Shown here: positions 8,572-16,080 of the stretch, in pieces
Position numbering within the stretch: position 1 is the stretch's first letter
Layout of the letters: every line of letters begins with the position of its first letter
Position numbers and translations under genes: made by a program
NCBI RefSeq assembly: GCF_025869345.1
Contig: NZ_JAOZVW010000050.1
Location: 1-36,035, forward strand
Length of the DNA: 36,035 nt
DNA from: Sphingopyxis sp.
GTDB taxonomy: Bacteria > Pseudomonadota > Alphaproteobacteria > Sphingomonadales > Sphingomonadaceae
Reading direction: 5' to 3'
Notes under the pieces: generated by a model
The model's input: only the letters and a program-made list of their open reading frames with translations
Database searches by the model: none
What the model was told of the DNA's origin: nothing

Positions 8572-9021
8572 ATGGCGGACGAACTTCATGAAACATTACT
8601 GGCGCTCACCGCCGATATTGTTGCGGCGCATGTATCGAACAACAGCGTTGGCATGGCCGACTTGCCGACGCTGATCGGCAATGTTCACGCCGCGCTCGCC
8701 GGTCTCGGGACGCCCGCCGAGGCACCGGTCGAAGAACAGAAACCCGCTGTCTCGATCCGCGCTTCGGTCAAGCCCGACCATATCATCTGCCTCGAGGACG
8801 GGAAGAAGTTCACGACGCTCAAGCGGCATCTGATGACCGATCATGGCCTGACGCCGCAGGATTATCGCACCAAATGGGGGCTCGCCGCCGACTATCCGCT
8901 GACCGCCCCGGACTATTCGGAGCGGCGCAAGGCGCTCGCCAAGGCCATCGGTCTCGGTCGCAAGCCCGCTGTCAAGCCCGTGGTCCGGCGCCCGCGCGCG
9001 AAGAAGACGCCCGCCGCCTGA
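8572..9021 (+). CDS. Ros/MucR-family transcriptional regulator
   Basis: This 149-residue protein has the Ros/MucR layout: an N-terminal helical part (ADIVAAHVSNNSVGMADLPTLI) used for oligomerisation in relatives, and a C-terminal prokaryotic zinc-finger domain (ICLEDGKKFTTLKRHLMTDHG, then TPQDYRTKWGL). The canonical first metal pair C-x2-C reads C-x2-D here; the two histidines are kept. In known relatives the family binds AT-rich DNA and silences or activates many promoters; on elements it probably tunes transfer genes. The start at 8572 follows GGAGAG. The Lys/Arg-rich tail (RRPRAKKTPAA) may aid DNA binding. Confidence 0.9.
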   Translation: MADELHETLLALTADIVAAHVSNNSVGMADLPTLIGNVHAALAGLGTPAEAPVEEQKPAVSIRASVKPDHIICLEDGKKFTTLKRHLMTDHGLTPQDYRTKWGLAADYPLTAPDYSERRKALAKAIGLGRKPAVKPVVRRPRAKKTPAA

Positions 9022-9024
9022 CGC

Positions 9025-9315
9025 TTATTTCGCGCGGTGGCGGGTCACGGTTCGGCCGTTCCCGCATAAGGTGCAGGTGTCGCGAATGCGCTCGAAGCCG
9101 CGCGTCCCGCCGAGCGCGCGGGTGACGACATTGGCCTGCGCGGGAACCGACAGGCTGAGCCGATCGGTGACGCAGCCGTCGCACACCGCCGCGCCATCGA
9201 GCCGCATGATCAGCCGTTCGATCTGCCCCGCTATCGTCGTTCCACCCGTCATCATGCCGTCGCCATAGGCGCGGTTCGGCGCGCACGAAAGCCGTGATGC
9301 TCCGTCGGGACTCAT
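9025..9315 (-). CDS. Small protein with two CxxC pairs
   Basis: I do not recognise this 96-residue protein. It carries two cysteine pairs, CDGC near residue 45 and CTLC near 82, about 35 residues apart, which could bind one zinc ion or an iron-sulfur cluster. A His/Arg-rich tail (RTVTRHRAK) follows. The start at 9315 is supported by AGGAG (9325-9329) nine bases upstream; ATGs at 9255/9252 lack such a site. It is convergent with the MucR gene, three bases apart. A DNA-binding or redox role is possible but unsupported. Confidence 0.65.
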   Translation of the reverse strand: MSPDGASRLSCAPNRAYGDGMMTGGTTIAGQIERLIMRLDGAAVCDGCVTDRLSLSVPAQANVVTRALGGTRGFERIRDTCTLCGNGRTVTRHRAK

Positions 9316-9329
9316 CGCCGGGCACTCCT

Positions 9330-9607
9330 GCCGCCGCGCGCATCCATATCTTCACTGGCCGCCCGACCCATCGCCGGCTCCTGGGGCGCAGACCTGGGAC
9401 GACCGCGCCCCCCGCGAAACCATCGCGCGGAGCTGATGTCCCCGCGCCGCCAGGGCGGCGCTCCTCGCGGCCGCTTCGCTTCAAATCAGCCCCGCGCTTC
9501 CGGTCCTCCGCTACGCTGCGGCCTTCGGTTCGCGGCGCGCGCGGCCGTCCCTTCGGTCCGCTCATCGCCCGGCAACGGGTCGGGCGAGCTTGAGAAGGAG
9601 TATGGAA
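9330..9607. other. GC-rich leader upstream of DUF736 gene
   Basis: This shared region between the minus-strand CxxC gene and the DUF736 gene contains no convincing ORF. It is extremely GC-rich, with strings such as GCGGCCGCTTCGCTTC near 9470 and CGCTACGCTGCGGCC near 9510, similar in style to 4700-5150 and 10100-10200. The ribosome site AAGGAG (9595-9600) lies at its right end. Confidence 0.45.
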
Positions 9608-9928
9608 ATGCCCGCAATCGGTCATGTGCAGCGCCAGGACGACGGTTCGTTCCGCGGCGCCTTGAAGACGCTTTCGGTCAACGCCGAGATCGTCATTCTT
9701 CCCAACCGCGGCAAGACCGGCGACCAGCCCGACTACCGCATCTTGTCCTCGGGTGTCGAACTGGGTGGCGGCTGGGTTCGCACCGGTGAGGTCTCCTGCC
9801 GCGAATATATCCGGCTCGCCATGTCGGCGCCCGAACTCGGCGGCCGCACCCTCTACGCCAACCTCGGCCGCGCCGCCGGTCAGGATGATGATGACGCCTT
9901 CGCCATCATCTGGAATCCCGGCGACTGA
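9608..9928 (+). CDS. DUF736 family protein
   Basis: This 106-residue protein belongs to DUF736, small proteins almost confined to conjugative elements of alphaproteobacteria and relatives. Visible family features are the opening IGHVQRQDDGSFRGALKTL, the central PNRGKTGDQPDYRIL, a W-x-R-x-G-E-V motif (GGWVRTGEVSCREYI) and the ending LYANLGR-DDDAFAIIWNPGD. Function is unknown; a role in establishment or transfer is inferred from context. ATG 9608 sits seven bases after GGAG (9597-9600); the in-frame ATG at 9602 would be only one base away, so 9608 is chosen. A strong terminator follows. Confidence 0.9.
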   Translation: MPAIGHVQRQDDGSFRGALKTLSVNAEIVILPNRGKTGDQPDYRILSSGVELGGGWVRTGEVSCREYIRLAMSAPELGGRTLYANLGRAAGQDDDDAFAIIWNPGD

Positions 9929-9936
9929 GCCGAACC

Positions 9937-9971
9937 GCCCCGCGCCGGCCCTCCGGCGCGGGGCTTTTCTT
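9937..9971 (+). terminator. Intrinsic terminator after DUF736
   Basis: A perfect 12-base stem GCCCCGCGCCGG/CCGGCGCGGGGC (9937-9948 with 9953-9964) with a CCCT loop is followed by TTTTCTTT. It begins nine bases after the DUF736 stop. Confidence 0.88.
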
Positions 9972-10249
9972 TGCTTTTCCTTGGCCGTCTCGGGGACAAA
10001 TCATCGCCGCGCGCCATCCGAGAGGATGGAAATCCGCTCAGCAATGTCGAGCATCCGGCGGCGAACGGGCTGCGTCAAGGATCGACGGTGCCCCCAATTT
10101 TGCCGCCGTCTCCGCTGCGCTTCGCTCCACTCCGCCGACAACAAAATCGGCACCCCCATCGTCCGCTACGCGGCCGCTTCGCGGTCCTGGACCCAGCCCG
10201 CCCGCCACCGGGCGAGGCTTCATCTTTCACGAAGATGAGGAGATGAACC
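9972..10249. other. Leader before the 54-residue gene
   Basis: No ORF with protein character is present. The stretch contains an imperfect dyad, GGTGCC plus AATTTT near 10087-10101 facing AAAAT plus GGCACC at 10144-10154. It flanks a CTGCGCTTCGCT-type core, and CGGCCGCTTCGC follows near 10170. One copy of ACGGTGCC (10085-10092) recurs twice in the candidate oriT. The ribosome site GAGGAG (10237-10242) ends the region. Confidence 0.4.
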
Positions 10250-10414
10250 ATGTCGATCGAACAGCAAATCGAGGAACTGCGCGCGGAGCTTTCATGGTGC
10301 GACGATGCGGCCGAGCGGCGCCAGATCGAGGCCGAATTGCGGACAATCGAAACGCAATGGAAGCGGCGCAACCGGGCGCAGCAATGTGACGATCAGGTCT
10401 GTCGGCATCGATGA
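10250..10414 (+). CDS. Small coiled-coil protein (54 residues)
   Basis: The start is ATG 10250 after GAGGAG and the stop is TGA at 10412-10414. The translation opens MSIEQQIEELRAELSWCDDA and continues as an almost uninterrupted charged helix (RRQIEAELRTIETQWKRRNRA), with heptad-like spacing of Ile/Leu, and ends QVCRHR. This predicts a short dimerising coiled coil. It lies between DUF736 and the candidate oriT/relaxase, so an accessory role in transfer is possible. The family is not recognised; confidence rests on the ribosome site and the consistent helical composition. Confidence 0.6.
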   Translation: MSIEQQIEELRAELSWCDDAAERRQIEAELRTIETQWKRRNRAQQCDDQVCRHR

Positions 10415-10540
10415 TCCGGCGGCCCTTGGGGCAGGTTTCGGGAGTGGCGTCGGCGGGCGTCGCTCCCCTTTTTTGATCGCAGGGGGAGGCGGGAATAGCG
10501 GTGGGGGAGGGGATTGGCGCAGGGCAAGATATAAAGCTAC

Positions 10541-10740
10541 GGCACTGTCCGCCCATGCGCACAGTGCCTAAGCTATTGTCTGCACATCGTTTTTAGAAAG
10601 AAGGAAACGGTGCCGCCGCGCTGGCGACGGTGCCAAAACACCGGGAATTGGCGGTTTTCCGTCCTATTCGGCGGCACCGATTTTCATGTCTCCGGGCCGC
10701 GCGCATGATCGGGCTTTCTCTCCTATCGAAGGCGCCGATC
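10541..10740. other. Candidate origin of transfer (oriT) upstream of the relaxase
   Basis: The 326 bases between the 54-residue gene and the relaxase are non-coding and hold nested dyads. GGCACTGT/ACAGTGCC lies at 10541-10548 and 10561-10568. A perfect 10-bp pair CGGTGCCGCC/GGCGGCACCG lies at 10608-10617 and 10670-10679. Inside it are a direct repeat ACGGTGCC (10607 and 10627) and a hairpin CGGTG-CCAAAA-CACCG (10628-10643). An AT-rich patch (10575-10606) separates the two dyads. Location directly upstream of the relaxase gene, dyads and an AT-rich patch are what oriT sites look like. No nick site can be assigned by eye. Confidence 0.5.
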
Positions 10741-12729
10741 ATGCCCACCAGCGACGATTTTGAACCGCGGCTTGGCCGCCTTGGCGACAAGGGCCAGAAG
10801 CCGCGCCCCCGCAAGTTCCTCTCGCGCGTGATTGCCGCCGCCAATCTCGCGCGCGGCGGCGCACCCGGTCGCGCCCGGCAGTCGGCGTTTACCGGCAGCC
10901 GCATCGGACGCGGCGCCGGCGTCGGTCGCGTCCTGTCATCGCGCGACCGCTTCACCGCCTTTCGTCAGCGCCGCGCCATCGTCAAGGTTCGCACCGTCAA
11001 ACTGGGCGGAAACGGCTTCGAGGGCGCCAAGGCGCATCTGCGCTATGTCGAGCGCGACGGTACGACGCGCGAGGGCGGGCGAGGGCAGCTTTATAGCGCC
11101 GACAGCGACGCGGTGGACCGTAATGCCTGGCTCGAACCGGCAAAGGACGATCGTCACCAATTCCGTTTCATCGTCAGTGCGGAGGACGGCATGGAATATG
11201 ACGACCTCAAACCGCTGACCCGAAGGCTGATGCAGCGCGTCGAAGAGGATTTGGGAACGAAGCTCGATTGGGTGGCGGTCGATCACTACAACACCGGCCA
11301 CCCGCATACCCATATCATCGTGCGCGGGAAGGACGAGCGCGGCAAGGATTTGATTATCGCGCGCGACTACATCAGCCACGGTCTGCGCGAGCGCGCCAGC
11401 GAATTGGTCGATCTCGACCTTGGCCCGCGCACCGACCATGCGATCGAGCAGCGGCTTCGCGCCGAGATCGAGCAGGAACGGTTGACCAGCATCGACCGCG
11501 CGATGCTGCGCGAGGCCGACAAGGACATATTTGTCAGTTCCAACGCGCGCGGCGCGTTCGATCAGGCTATTCGCATGGGGCGGCTCAAGAAGCTCGAACG
11601 TCTCGGGCTGGCGACCCGCCACGGCGCGGCGCATTGGCGGCTCGCCCCCGACCTTGCCGACACGCTGCGCCGCATGGGCGAGCGAGGCGATATTATCCGC
11701 ACCATGCAGCGTGCCTATGCGGCCCGCGGAAACGCACCCGCGCTGGTCGATCAAGTCATCTATGATCCGACCGCACCCGATGTCCGCCCGCTTGTCGGCC
11801 GCATCGTCGAGCGCGGGCTGTCCGATGAATATGCCGACCGTCATTATATCGTCGTCGAGGCGATCGACGGGCGCATCCATTATGCCGAGATCGGCAGGGG
11901 CGAGGCCGTCGGCCCGATTCCGAAAGATGCTATCGTGCAGATCGAGCCGCGCAGCAGCAGCGGTGTTCGCTCCGTCGACCGCACGATTGCCGAAGTCGCC
12001 GCCGCCAATGGTGGGCGCTACACGATCGACGGGCATTTGCGGCACGACCCGACCGCGAGCGAACCATTTTCCGAAACCCATGTCCGCAGGCTCGAAGCGA
12101 TGCGGCGCGTGACTCGCAGCGTCGAGCGCGAACCCGATGGGAGCTGGATCATCACGCCCGACCATCTGGACAAGGTGGAGCAGTTCGAGGCACGCCAGCT
12201 TCGCGACCGTCCCGTCACCGTCGAAACGCTGTCGGCGTTGCCGCTCGACAAGCTGCCGGGGGCCGAGGCCGCGACGTGGCTCGACCGGGAATTGGTCGCT
12301 GATAATCCGGCGCCGCTTCGCGATGCCGGTTTCGGGCGCGAGGTCCGCGCCGCGCAGACCTTGCGGCGGCAATGGCTGGTCGCCGAGCAGCTTGCCGAGG
12401 AACAGGATGGGCGAACCGTCTATCGCCCCAATATGCTCGCGTCGCTCCAACGTCGCGAATTGCTGCGCGTCGCGGATCAGCTATCGAGCGAGGTCGGCAA
12501 GCCCTTCGCCGAAGCGAAACTGCAGGAGCCGATTCAGGGTCGGCTAGTCCGCGCCGTCGATATGACTAGCGGGCGTCATGCGCTGGTCGAACGGTCGCGA
12601 GATTTTGTTCTGGTTCCGTGGCGTCCGGTGATGGATCGGCACATCGGCAAGAGCGTATCGGGCATCGTGCGTGACGGCGGCATAGGCTGGACGTTCGGAC
12701 GGCAGCGCAGCGGACCGAGTATTTCGTGA
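10741..12729 (+). CDS. DUF3363/VirD2-like relaxase
   Basis: This 662-residue protein is predicted to nick the element at oriT and pilot the strand into a recipient. A basic N-terminus (1-70) precedes the relaxase domain: VKVRTVKLGGNGFEGAKAHLRYVERDG, where Tyr102 is a likely catalytic tyrosine, and later VAVDHYNTGHPHTHIIVRG (178-196) with the metal-binding His-x-His at 189/191 of a HUH-type endonuclease. The long remainder matches DUF3363 relaxases of rhizobial and sphingomonad elements (R-I-V-RGLSDEY and R-LVRAVDMTSGRHALVERSRDF near the C-terminus). The start at 10741 fits the family; the longer ORF from 10630 runs through the candidate oriT. No coupling protein follows; a toxin-antitoxin pair converges on it instead. 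Confidence 0.88.
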   Translation: MPTSDDFEPRLGRLGDKGQKPRPRKFLSRVIAAANLARGGAPGRARQSAFTGSRIGRGAGVGRVLSSRDRFTAFRQRRAIVKVRTVKLGGNGFEGAKAHLRYVERDGTTREGGRGQLYSADSDAVDRNAWLEPAKDDRHQFRFIVSAEDGMEYDDLKPLTRRLMQRVEEDLGTKLDWVAVDHYNTGHPHTHIIVRGKDERGKDLIIARDYISHGLRERASELVDLDLGPRTDHAIEQRLRAEIEQERLTSIDRAMLREADKDIFVSSNARGAFDQAIRMGRLKKLERLGLATRHGAAHWRLAPDLADTLRRMGERGDIIRTMQRAYAARGNAPALVDQVIYDPTAPDVRPLVGRIVERGLSDEYADRHYIVVEAIDGRIHYAEIGRGEAVGPIPKDAIVQIEPRSSSGVRSVDRTIAEVAAANGGRYTIDGHLRHDPTASEPFSETHVRRLEAMRRVTRSVEREPDGSWIITPDHLDKVEQFEARQLRDRPVTVETLSALPLDKLPGAEAATWLDRELVADNPAPLRDAGFGREVRAAQTLRRQWLVAEQLAEEQDGRTVYRPNMLASLQRRELLRVADQLSSEVGKPFAEAKLQEPIQGRLVRAVDMTSGRHALVERSRDFVLVPWRPVMDRHIGKSVSGIVRDGGIGWTFGRQRSGPSIS

Positions 12730-12745
12730 ACAGCTTGCCTTGTTG

Positions 12746-13327
12746 CTATTGCCTGATTTGCACGTTGAGCGATTGCAACGCGGATTGCAGTCCGCCGATA
12801 CGGAGCAGTTCGACAACGGGACAGGCGGGATCGAGCTTCGATGTGACGGCGCGATCATAGATAGCGACACATTCGGCATTGGTTATGCGCGACATATAGG
12901 CAATGCCATCAAAATCCGTGCGGTCATAGAGTTGCTTGCTGAACTTTCGTCCGGCTTGCTGCGCCCGTCCGCGCACGGCGTCGGTCGGAATACCCAGTCG
13001 GCTCGCGCCGCTTGTGCGGAGGTCGAGCAGCTTGAGCGGCGCGAGCGAAACCATCTGCGCGACGACTTGCTCTTGTAGATCGGCTTCGAGCAATACACGC
13101 TTCTTTCTGCCTTGGAACCGATCGCGAATGACCTTTTCGGCAAGCGCCGTGGGGAGGTCTTGCGCGGCATATAAGATCGTGAAGCTGTGGTTCGGGCTTG
13201 AGAAGCGCGTCTCGCCATGACCCATGCCGGTCGGCGTGGCGCGATGCCGCGCTTCCATCACCCGGAGATAGCCGGTCACATCGATGGCGACGGCCAGCTC
13301 GCGCAATATCGCCGAATCGAAACTCAC
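12746..13327 (-). CDS. RES-domain toxin (NAD+-degrading type)
   Basis: This 193-residue protein is the toxin half of a RES/Xre pair. The RES core is clear: GETRFSSPNHSFTILYAAQDLPTALAEKVIRDRF (38-71), giving the conserved Arg41, Tyr53 and Glu64, with a downstream Ser in the AYMSR segment near residue 146. Studied RES toxins hydrolyse NAD+, stopping growth. Its ATG overlaps the antitoxin stop by four bases (13324-13327), so translation is coupled and the antitoxin is made first. It converges on the relaxase gene with a 16-base gap. The likely role is element stabilisation by post-segregational killing, or defence. Confidence 0.88.
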   Translation of the reverse strand: MSFDSAILRELAVAIDVTGYLRVMEARHRATPTGMGHGETRFSSPNHSFTILYAAQDLPTALAEKVIRDRFQGRKKRVLLEADLQEQVVAQMVSLAPLKLLDLRTSGASRLGIPTDAVRGRAQQAGRKFSKQLYDRTDFDGIAYMSRITNAECVAIYDRAVTSKLDPACPVVELLRIGGLQSALQSLNVQIRQ

Positions 13328-14028
13328 GGATGCTCGAAGATGGTCCGGGCCGCTTCGACGACCGCATCCTTGCGATCCTGCTTGAGCAGGTCGATCGGCC
13401 GCTTGTTCGCGAGCAGCGGGCTTTGCTGGACGAGCCAGAGCCAGGCGCGGCGGGGATGGCCGACGATCTTGAGAACATCGGCAATGCCCTCGACAGGGCG
13501 GCCGTCCACGAACTGTTCGAGCGGGAAAGCGTGCTTGCGCGCGCCGGCGAGCAGCGCGACGACTTGTCCGCGCTTCTGCCAGTCATGAAGAGTCGAGCGG
13601 GCGATGCCGCGTTCATGGAGCGCGCTCGAACCGGCGACCGGCCCGGCCCATTCTTCGAGCGGCGCCTTAGTCGCATAGTCGGAGAGGCGGCGGCGACCTT
13701 CCTCAAGGTCGATCAATTCTCCAAAACCAGCGCCCTTGCGCGGTTCGACTTTGGTGGGGTCGGGAATGACGAGCCGTCCGGCTGGCGCATCATCGCGCGC
13801 CAGCGCGGCTATCATGTCGGCGACATCGGCGCTCTTGTTCTTGAGCCGCTTCTGCTGCGCGGGGGGGAGCGCAACGACAGCCGCCGCAACGGCGGCCACA
13901 ATCTGCGCGGTGTTCGCGACGACTGTCTTGGCAAGGCCGGGCTGGCGCGTCAGTGCTTCGCTGACTTCGCTCGCCACCAACCGGCGCAGACCGGCACGGG
14001 CATCGGCATTCTGAAACTGAGTCGCCAT
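13324..14028 (-). CDS. Xre/MbcA/ParS-type antitoxin of RES toxin, long form
   Basis: This 234-residue protein is upstream of and coupled to the RES toxin. The C-terminus has the toxin-binding MbcA/ParS-type (DUF2384) region: IADVLKIVGHPRRAWLWLV then RPIDLLKQDRKDAVVEAARTIF. The middle contains an HTH-like segment, HERGIARSTLHDWQKRGQVVALLAGARKHAFPLEQF. The first 110 residues are an Ala/Val-rich extension (VANTAQIVAAVAAAVVALPPAQQKRL) that common Xre antitoxins of about 120-160 residues lack. It probably neutralises the toxin and represses its own promoter at 14051-14100. Start at ATG 14028 with an AAGGAA site. Confidence 0.82.
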   Translation of the reverse strand: MATQFQNADARAGLRRLVASEVSEALTRQPGLAKTVVANTAQIVAAVAAAVVALPPAQQKRLKNKSADVADMIAALARDDAPAGRLVIPDPTKVEPRKGAGFGELIDLEEGRRRLSDYATKAPLEEWAGPVAGSSALHERGIARSTLHDWQKRGQVVALLAGARKHAFPLEQFVDGRPVEGIADVLKIVGHPRRAWLWLVQQSPLLANKRPIDLLKQDRKDAVVEAARTIFEHP

Positions 14029-14050
14029 GTTCGTCGTTCCTTCCAGAACC

Positions 14051-14100
14051 GATATAGGATCAAACTCCCATTTTGTCCAGAATGTCCGATATGTACAAAT
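14051..14100 (-). promoter_or_regulatory. Antitoxin-toxin promoter overlapped by three 9-bp iterons
   Basis: Read on the minus strand, TGGACA (-35; 14074-14079), a 17-base spacer and TATATC (-10; 14051-14056) form a good promoter about 25 bases upstream of the antitoxin ATG. On the plus strand the -35 and the bases beyond it form three consecutive 9-bp units: TGTCCAGAA, TGTCCGATA, TGTACAAAT (14074-14100). This is the expected place for an autorepressing antitoxin operator. Confidence 0.55.
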
Positions 14101-14113
14101 TGAGCCGTTAAAT

Positions 14114-14464
14114 TCATATCATTTGATCCAAGGCCGTCATCGTCTCGGCCAGAAGCCGCTTGAGCGACAAAAGGCTCGCCCCGAGAGACATTTCGGGCCG
14201 CTCTGCCATGAGCATTAGAGCTTTCAGGACAGCGTTAGACTCACGCGCCAACAAAACGAGATGAACTCCGCTCGGGGCGTTCGTCCCACTCAGCCAGTTT
14301 TTGGCCGTGCGCGCGCTCACGCCCGTCCATTGTGTAATGATCTTTGCGCCGTTTCGCGCCGATCCAAATTCGACCTTCAACGCCGATGCGATCACCTGCG
14401 CAAACTCCTCGTCCGTTAAGATCGCGCGACCAATTGGAAAAGAACTTCCCTCCTTTGGCGACAT
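14114..14464 (-). CDS. Small HTH protein
   Basis: This 116-residue protein has a helix-turn-helix-like centre: GAKIITQWTGVSARTAKNWLSGTNAPSGVHLVLLARES, which reads like an Xre-type recognition module. It is followed by a helical tail (MSLGASLLSLKRLLAETMTALDQM). An excellent ribosome site (AAAGGAGAGG) precedes the ATG at 14464. It lies 13 bases upstream of the antitoxin promoter region on the same strand, so it may be read through into the toxin-antitoxin genes or regulate them. A specific family is not recognised; a transcriptional role is inferred from the HTH. Confidence 0.75.
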   Translation of the reverse strand: MSPKEGSSFPIGRAILTDEEFAQVIASALKVEFGSARNGAKIITQWTGVSARTAKNWLSGTNAPSGVHLVLLARESNAVLKALMLMAERPEMSLGASLLSLKRLLAETMTALDQMI

Positions 14465-15098
14465 GTTGCCTCTCCTTTCCTGTTAGGGAGCGTCAGCAGG
14501 CAACCAGAAAGCAATCGATCAATACCAGGGCATATCAATGGTAATTGAGTGGACGACAGGAAAGGGTCGGCCGGGCGATGATCGGCCACCAAGGCGGGCA
14601 GCCGAATATGTCCGTATGGAGCCTTCGACCATCCGGACGCCGTGCAGGCGCCACCGCAACGGCGCGATCGGGAAATTACATCAATTTAATCCACGCAAGA
14701 TGTGCGAGGTCATGCCGCGACAAGCACGGCTGGAGACTCGCAAAGCCAGCGCACGGACTCGAAATGGGCCGCAGCACAACGCACGGATCGATCCGATCTA
14801 ACGCCGATATCGAGAATCTCTCCATTTCGCGGCGACGCCGCAGCCGATCCGGTGGCAAGTTGGCACAGTTCTCATGACCATCGCTGATCTCATGGCGGCT
14901 TCGCGCGCATGTTCGAGAGCCATAGGGAATTGCAGCGTGTTCCAAATAGCCGCTTATTTGCGCTGGGAAAATCCGGGCATCTCAGGCCGGCGGCTGGCGC
15001 GCTTGGCGCCGATCGCGCCAGAATGGATGTAAACGCCGCAGAAACCATGCTAGAAATCGGACATAAATGCTGCGTCATTTCGGGGGAAAGGGCAACGC
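14465..15098. other. Intergenic region between the HTH gene and the winged-helix gene
   Basis: About 630 bases lie between divergent genes. The ORFs present have scrambled, Arg/His/Pro-rich translations and no ribosome sites, so I regard it as non-coding. A small dyad TGGCGCG/CGCGCCA lies near 14995-15021. The region must hold promoters for both flanking genes, but no convincing -35/-10 pair stands out. Decayed coding sequence is possible. Confidence 0.45.
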
Positions 15099-15689
15099 AT
15101 GGGGGACATAGGCACTGAAACCGGCTCGCGGGATGGCGATCTCTACGCGCGTCTCGACGAACTCGAACTCATGGTGCGGAGGCTGATGGGAGGTGTGTCC
15201 ATTCCATCCGCTGCCGGCGCTTCCTTCCAACCGCTCGCAGCGGACCATCATCACAGCGGACACGCGCACCGCGAGCCCGCGACAAGACCCTCATTCGGAA
15301 GCCTCGCGCACGCTCCCGTCGATGGCCGGCACGGCGATGCTGGTCCCAGAGGTTTCGACAGCGGCCGCGCGAAGCTGGTTCGCAGGCTCATTCGCAAGCG
15401 CCGGCAGCGCGAACAGCATTTCCCGTCCGACCTGTTTGCCGATCCCGCTTGGGACATGATGCTCGATCTCTACGCTGCGCACTATGAACGGCGCGAAATA
15501 TCGGTATCGAGCCTCTGCATCGCGGCGGCGGTTCCGGCGACGACGGCGCTGCGCTGGATCAAGACGATGGTCGAGGACGGGCGCTTCGTGCGCGTTGCCG
15601 ATCCTGATGACGGGCGGCGGATTATCGTGAGCCTCGCCGACGATACGCGCTGCCGGCTCGACGAATATTTCGACAATTTCGAGGACTGA
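15099..15689 (+). CDS. MarR-like winged-helix protein, first copy
   Basis: This 196-residue protein has a loose N-terminal half (His/Gly/Ala-rich, with a short helical segment LYARLDELELMVRRLMGG) and a C-terminal winged helix: DLFADPAWDMMLDLYAAHYE, SVSSLCIAAAVPATTALRWIKTMVEDGRFVRVADP and RRIIVSLADDTRCRLDEYFDNF. The last half aligns with the gene at 18650. The HTH-wing order resembles MarR-family regulators, and the segment preceding the DLF motif is highly basic (LVRRLIRKRRQREQHF). Start at 15099 after GGGGAAAGGG. DNA target and ligand are unknown. Confidence 0.8.
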   Translation: MGDIGTETGSRDGDLYARLDELELMVRRLMGGVSIPSAAGASFQPLAADHHHSGHAHREPATRPSFGSLAHAPVDGRHGDAGPRGFDSGRAKLVRRLIRKRRQREQHFPSDLFADPAWDMMLDLYAAHYERREISVSSLCIAAAVPATTALRWIKTMVEDGRFVRVADPDDGRRIIVSLADDTRCRLDEYFDNFED

Positions 15690-15737
15690 CCCCGGCATCT
15701 GAACAGTACGCGCGCCGGAGCCACGCGCCGCGCAGCG

Positions 15738-15941
15738 TCAATTCATGAAAAGATTGCGCCGTAGCCGCTCGATTTCCTCTTCGCTCGGGGCTTCGCCGAG
15801 TTCGCGATTGAGACGATCGATCGCCGGACTGAGGTCGGCCGCGGTGCGGCTGTCGCCCAGCTTGTCGAGACGAAGCATCTGCTCGACCAGCGTATCGCGG
15901 ATCGCGCGGACGGCCCGCAACCTCTCGATATCCTCCGCCAT
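15738..15941 (-). CDS. Small helical protein (67 residues)
   Basis: The translation MAEDIERLRAVRAIRDTLVEQ... is charged and helical, with two predicted helices separated by GDSRTAADLSPAIDRL and a C-terminal EEEIERLRRNLFMN. Composition is protein-like, unlike the overlapping frames, and a weak GCAGGG site precedes the ATG. It is the last of three small minus-strand genes. No family recognised; I cannot propose a function beyond a small helical protein. Confidence 0.6.
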   Translation of the reverse strand: MAEDIERLRAVRAIRDTLVEQMLRLDKLGDSRTAADLSPAIDRLNRELGEAPSEEEIERLRRNLFMN

Positions 15942-16080
15942 AATGCCCTGCGCCTTGTCGGCCTCTCGTCCAGACCAGCCAAGTGCTGATGGCGAGGCGC
16001 GCGGCAGATAGCAAACTAAGCGGCAAGCGAAAACATCTTCCTCACCAAAATGACCCTATCGGATGAGGTAAGCGGTAGAT

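Noticed and set aside
6599..8596. Long minus-strand ORF opposite the ParB-like gene
   Set aside because: It is the antisense frame of a well-supported gene in GC-rich DNA, with His/Arg/Gly-rich translation and no motif.
10936..12450. Long minus-strand ORF opposite the relaxase gene
   Set aside because: Mirrors the codon pattern of the relaxase frame; no recognisable domain and no ribosome site.
14538..14945. Small ORFs on both strands in the 14465-15098 gap
   Set aside because: Low-complexity translations without ribosome sites or recognisable folds.
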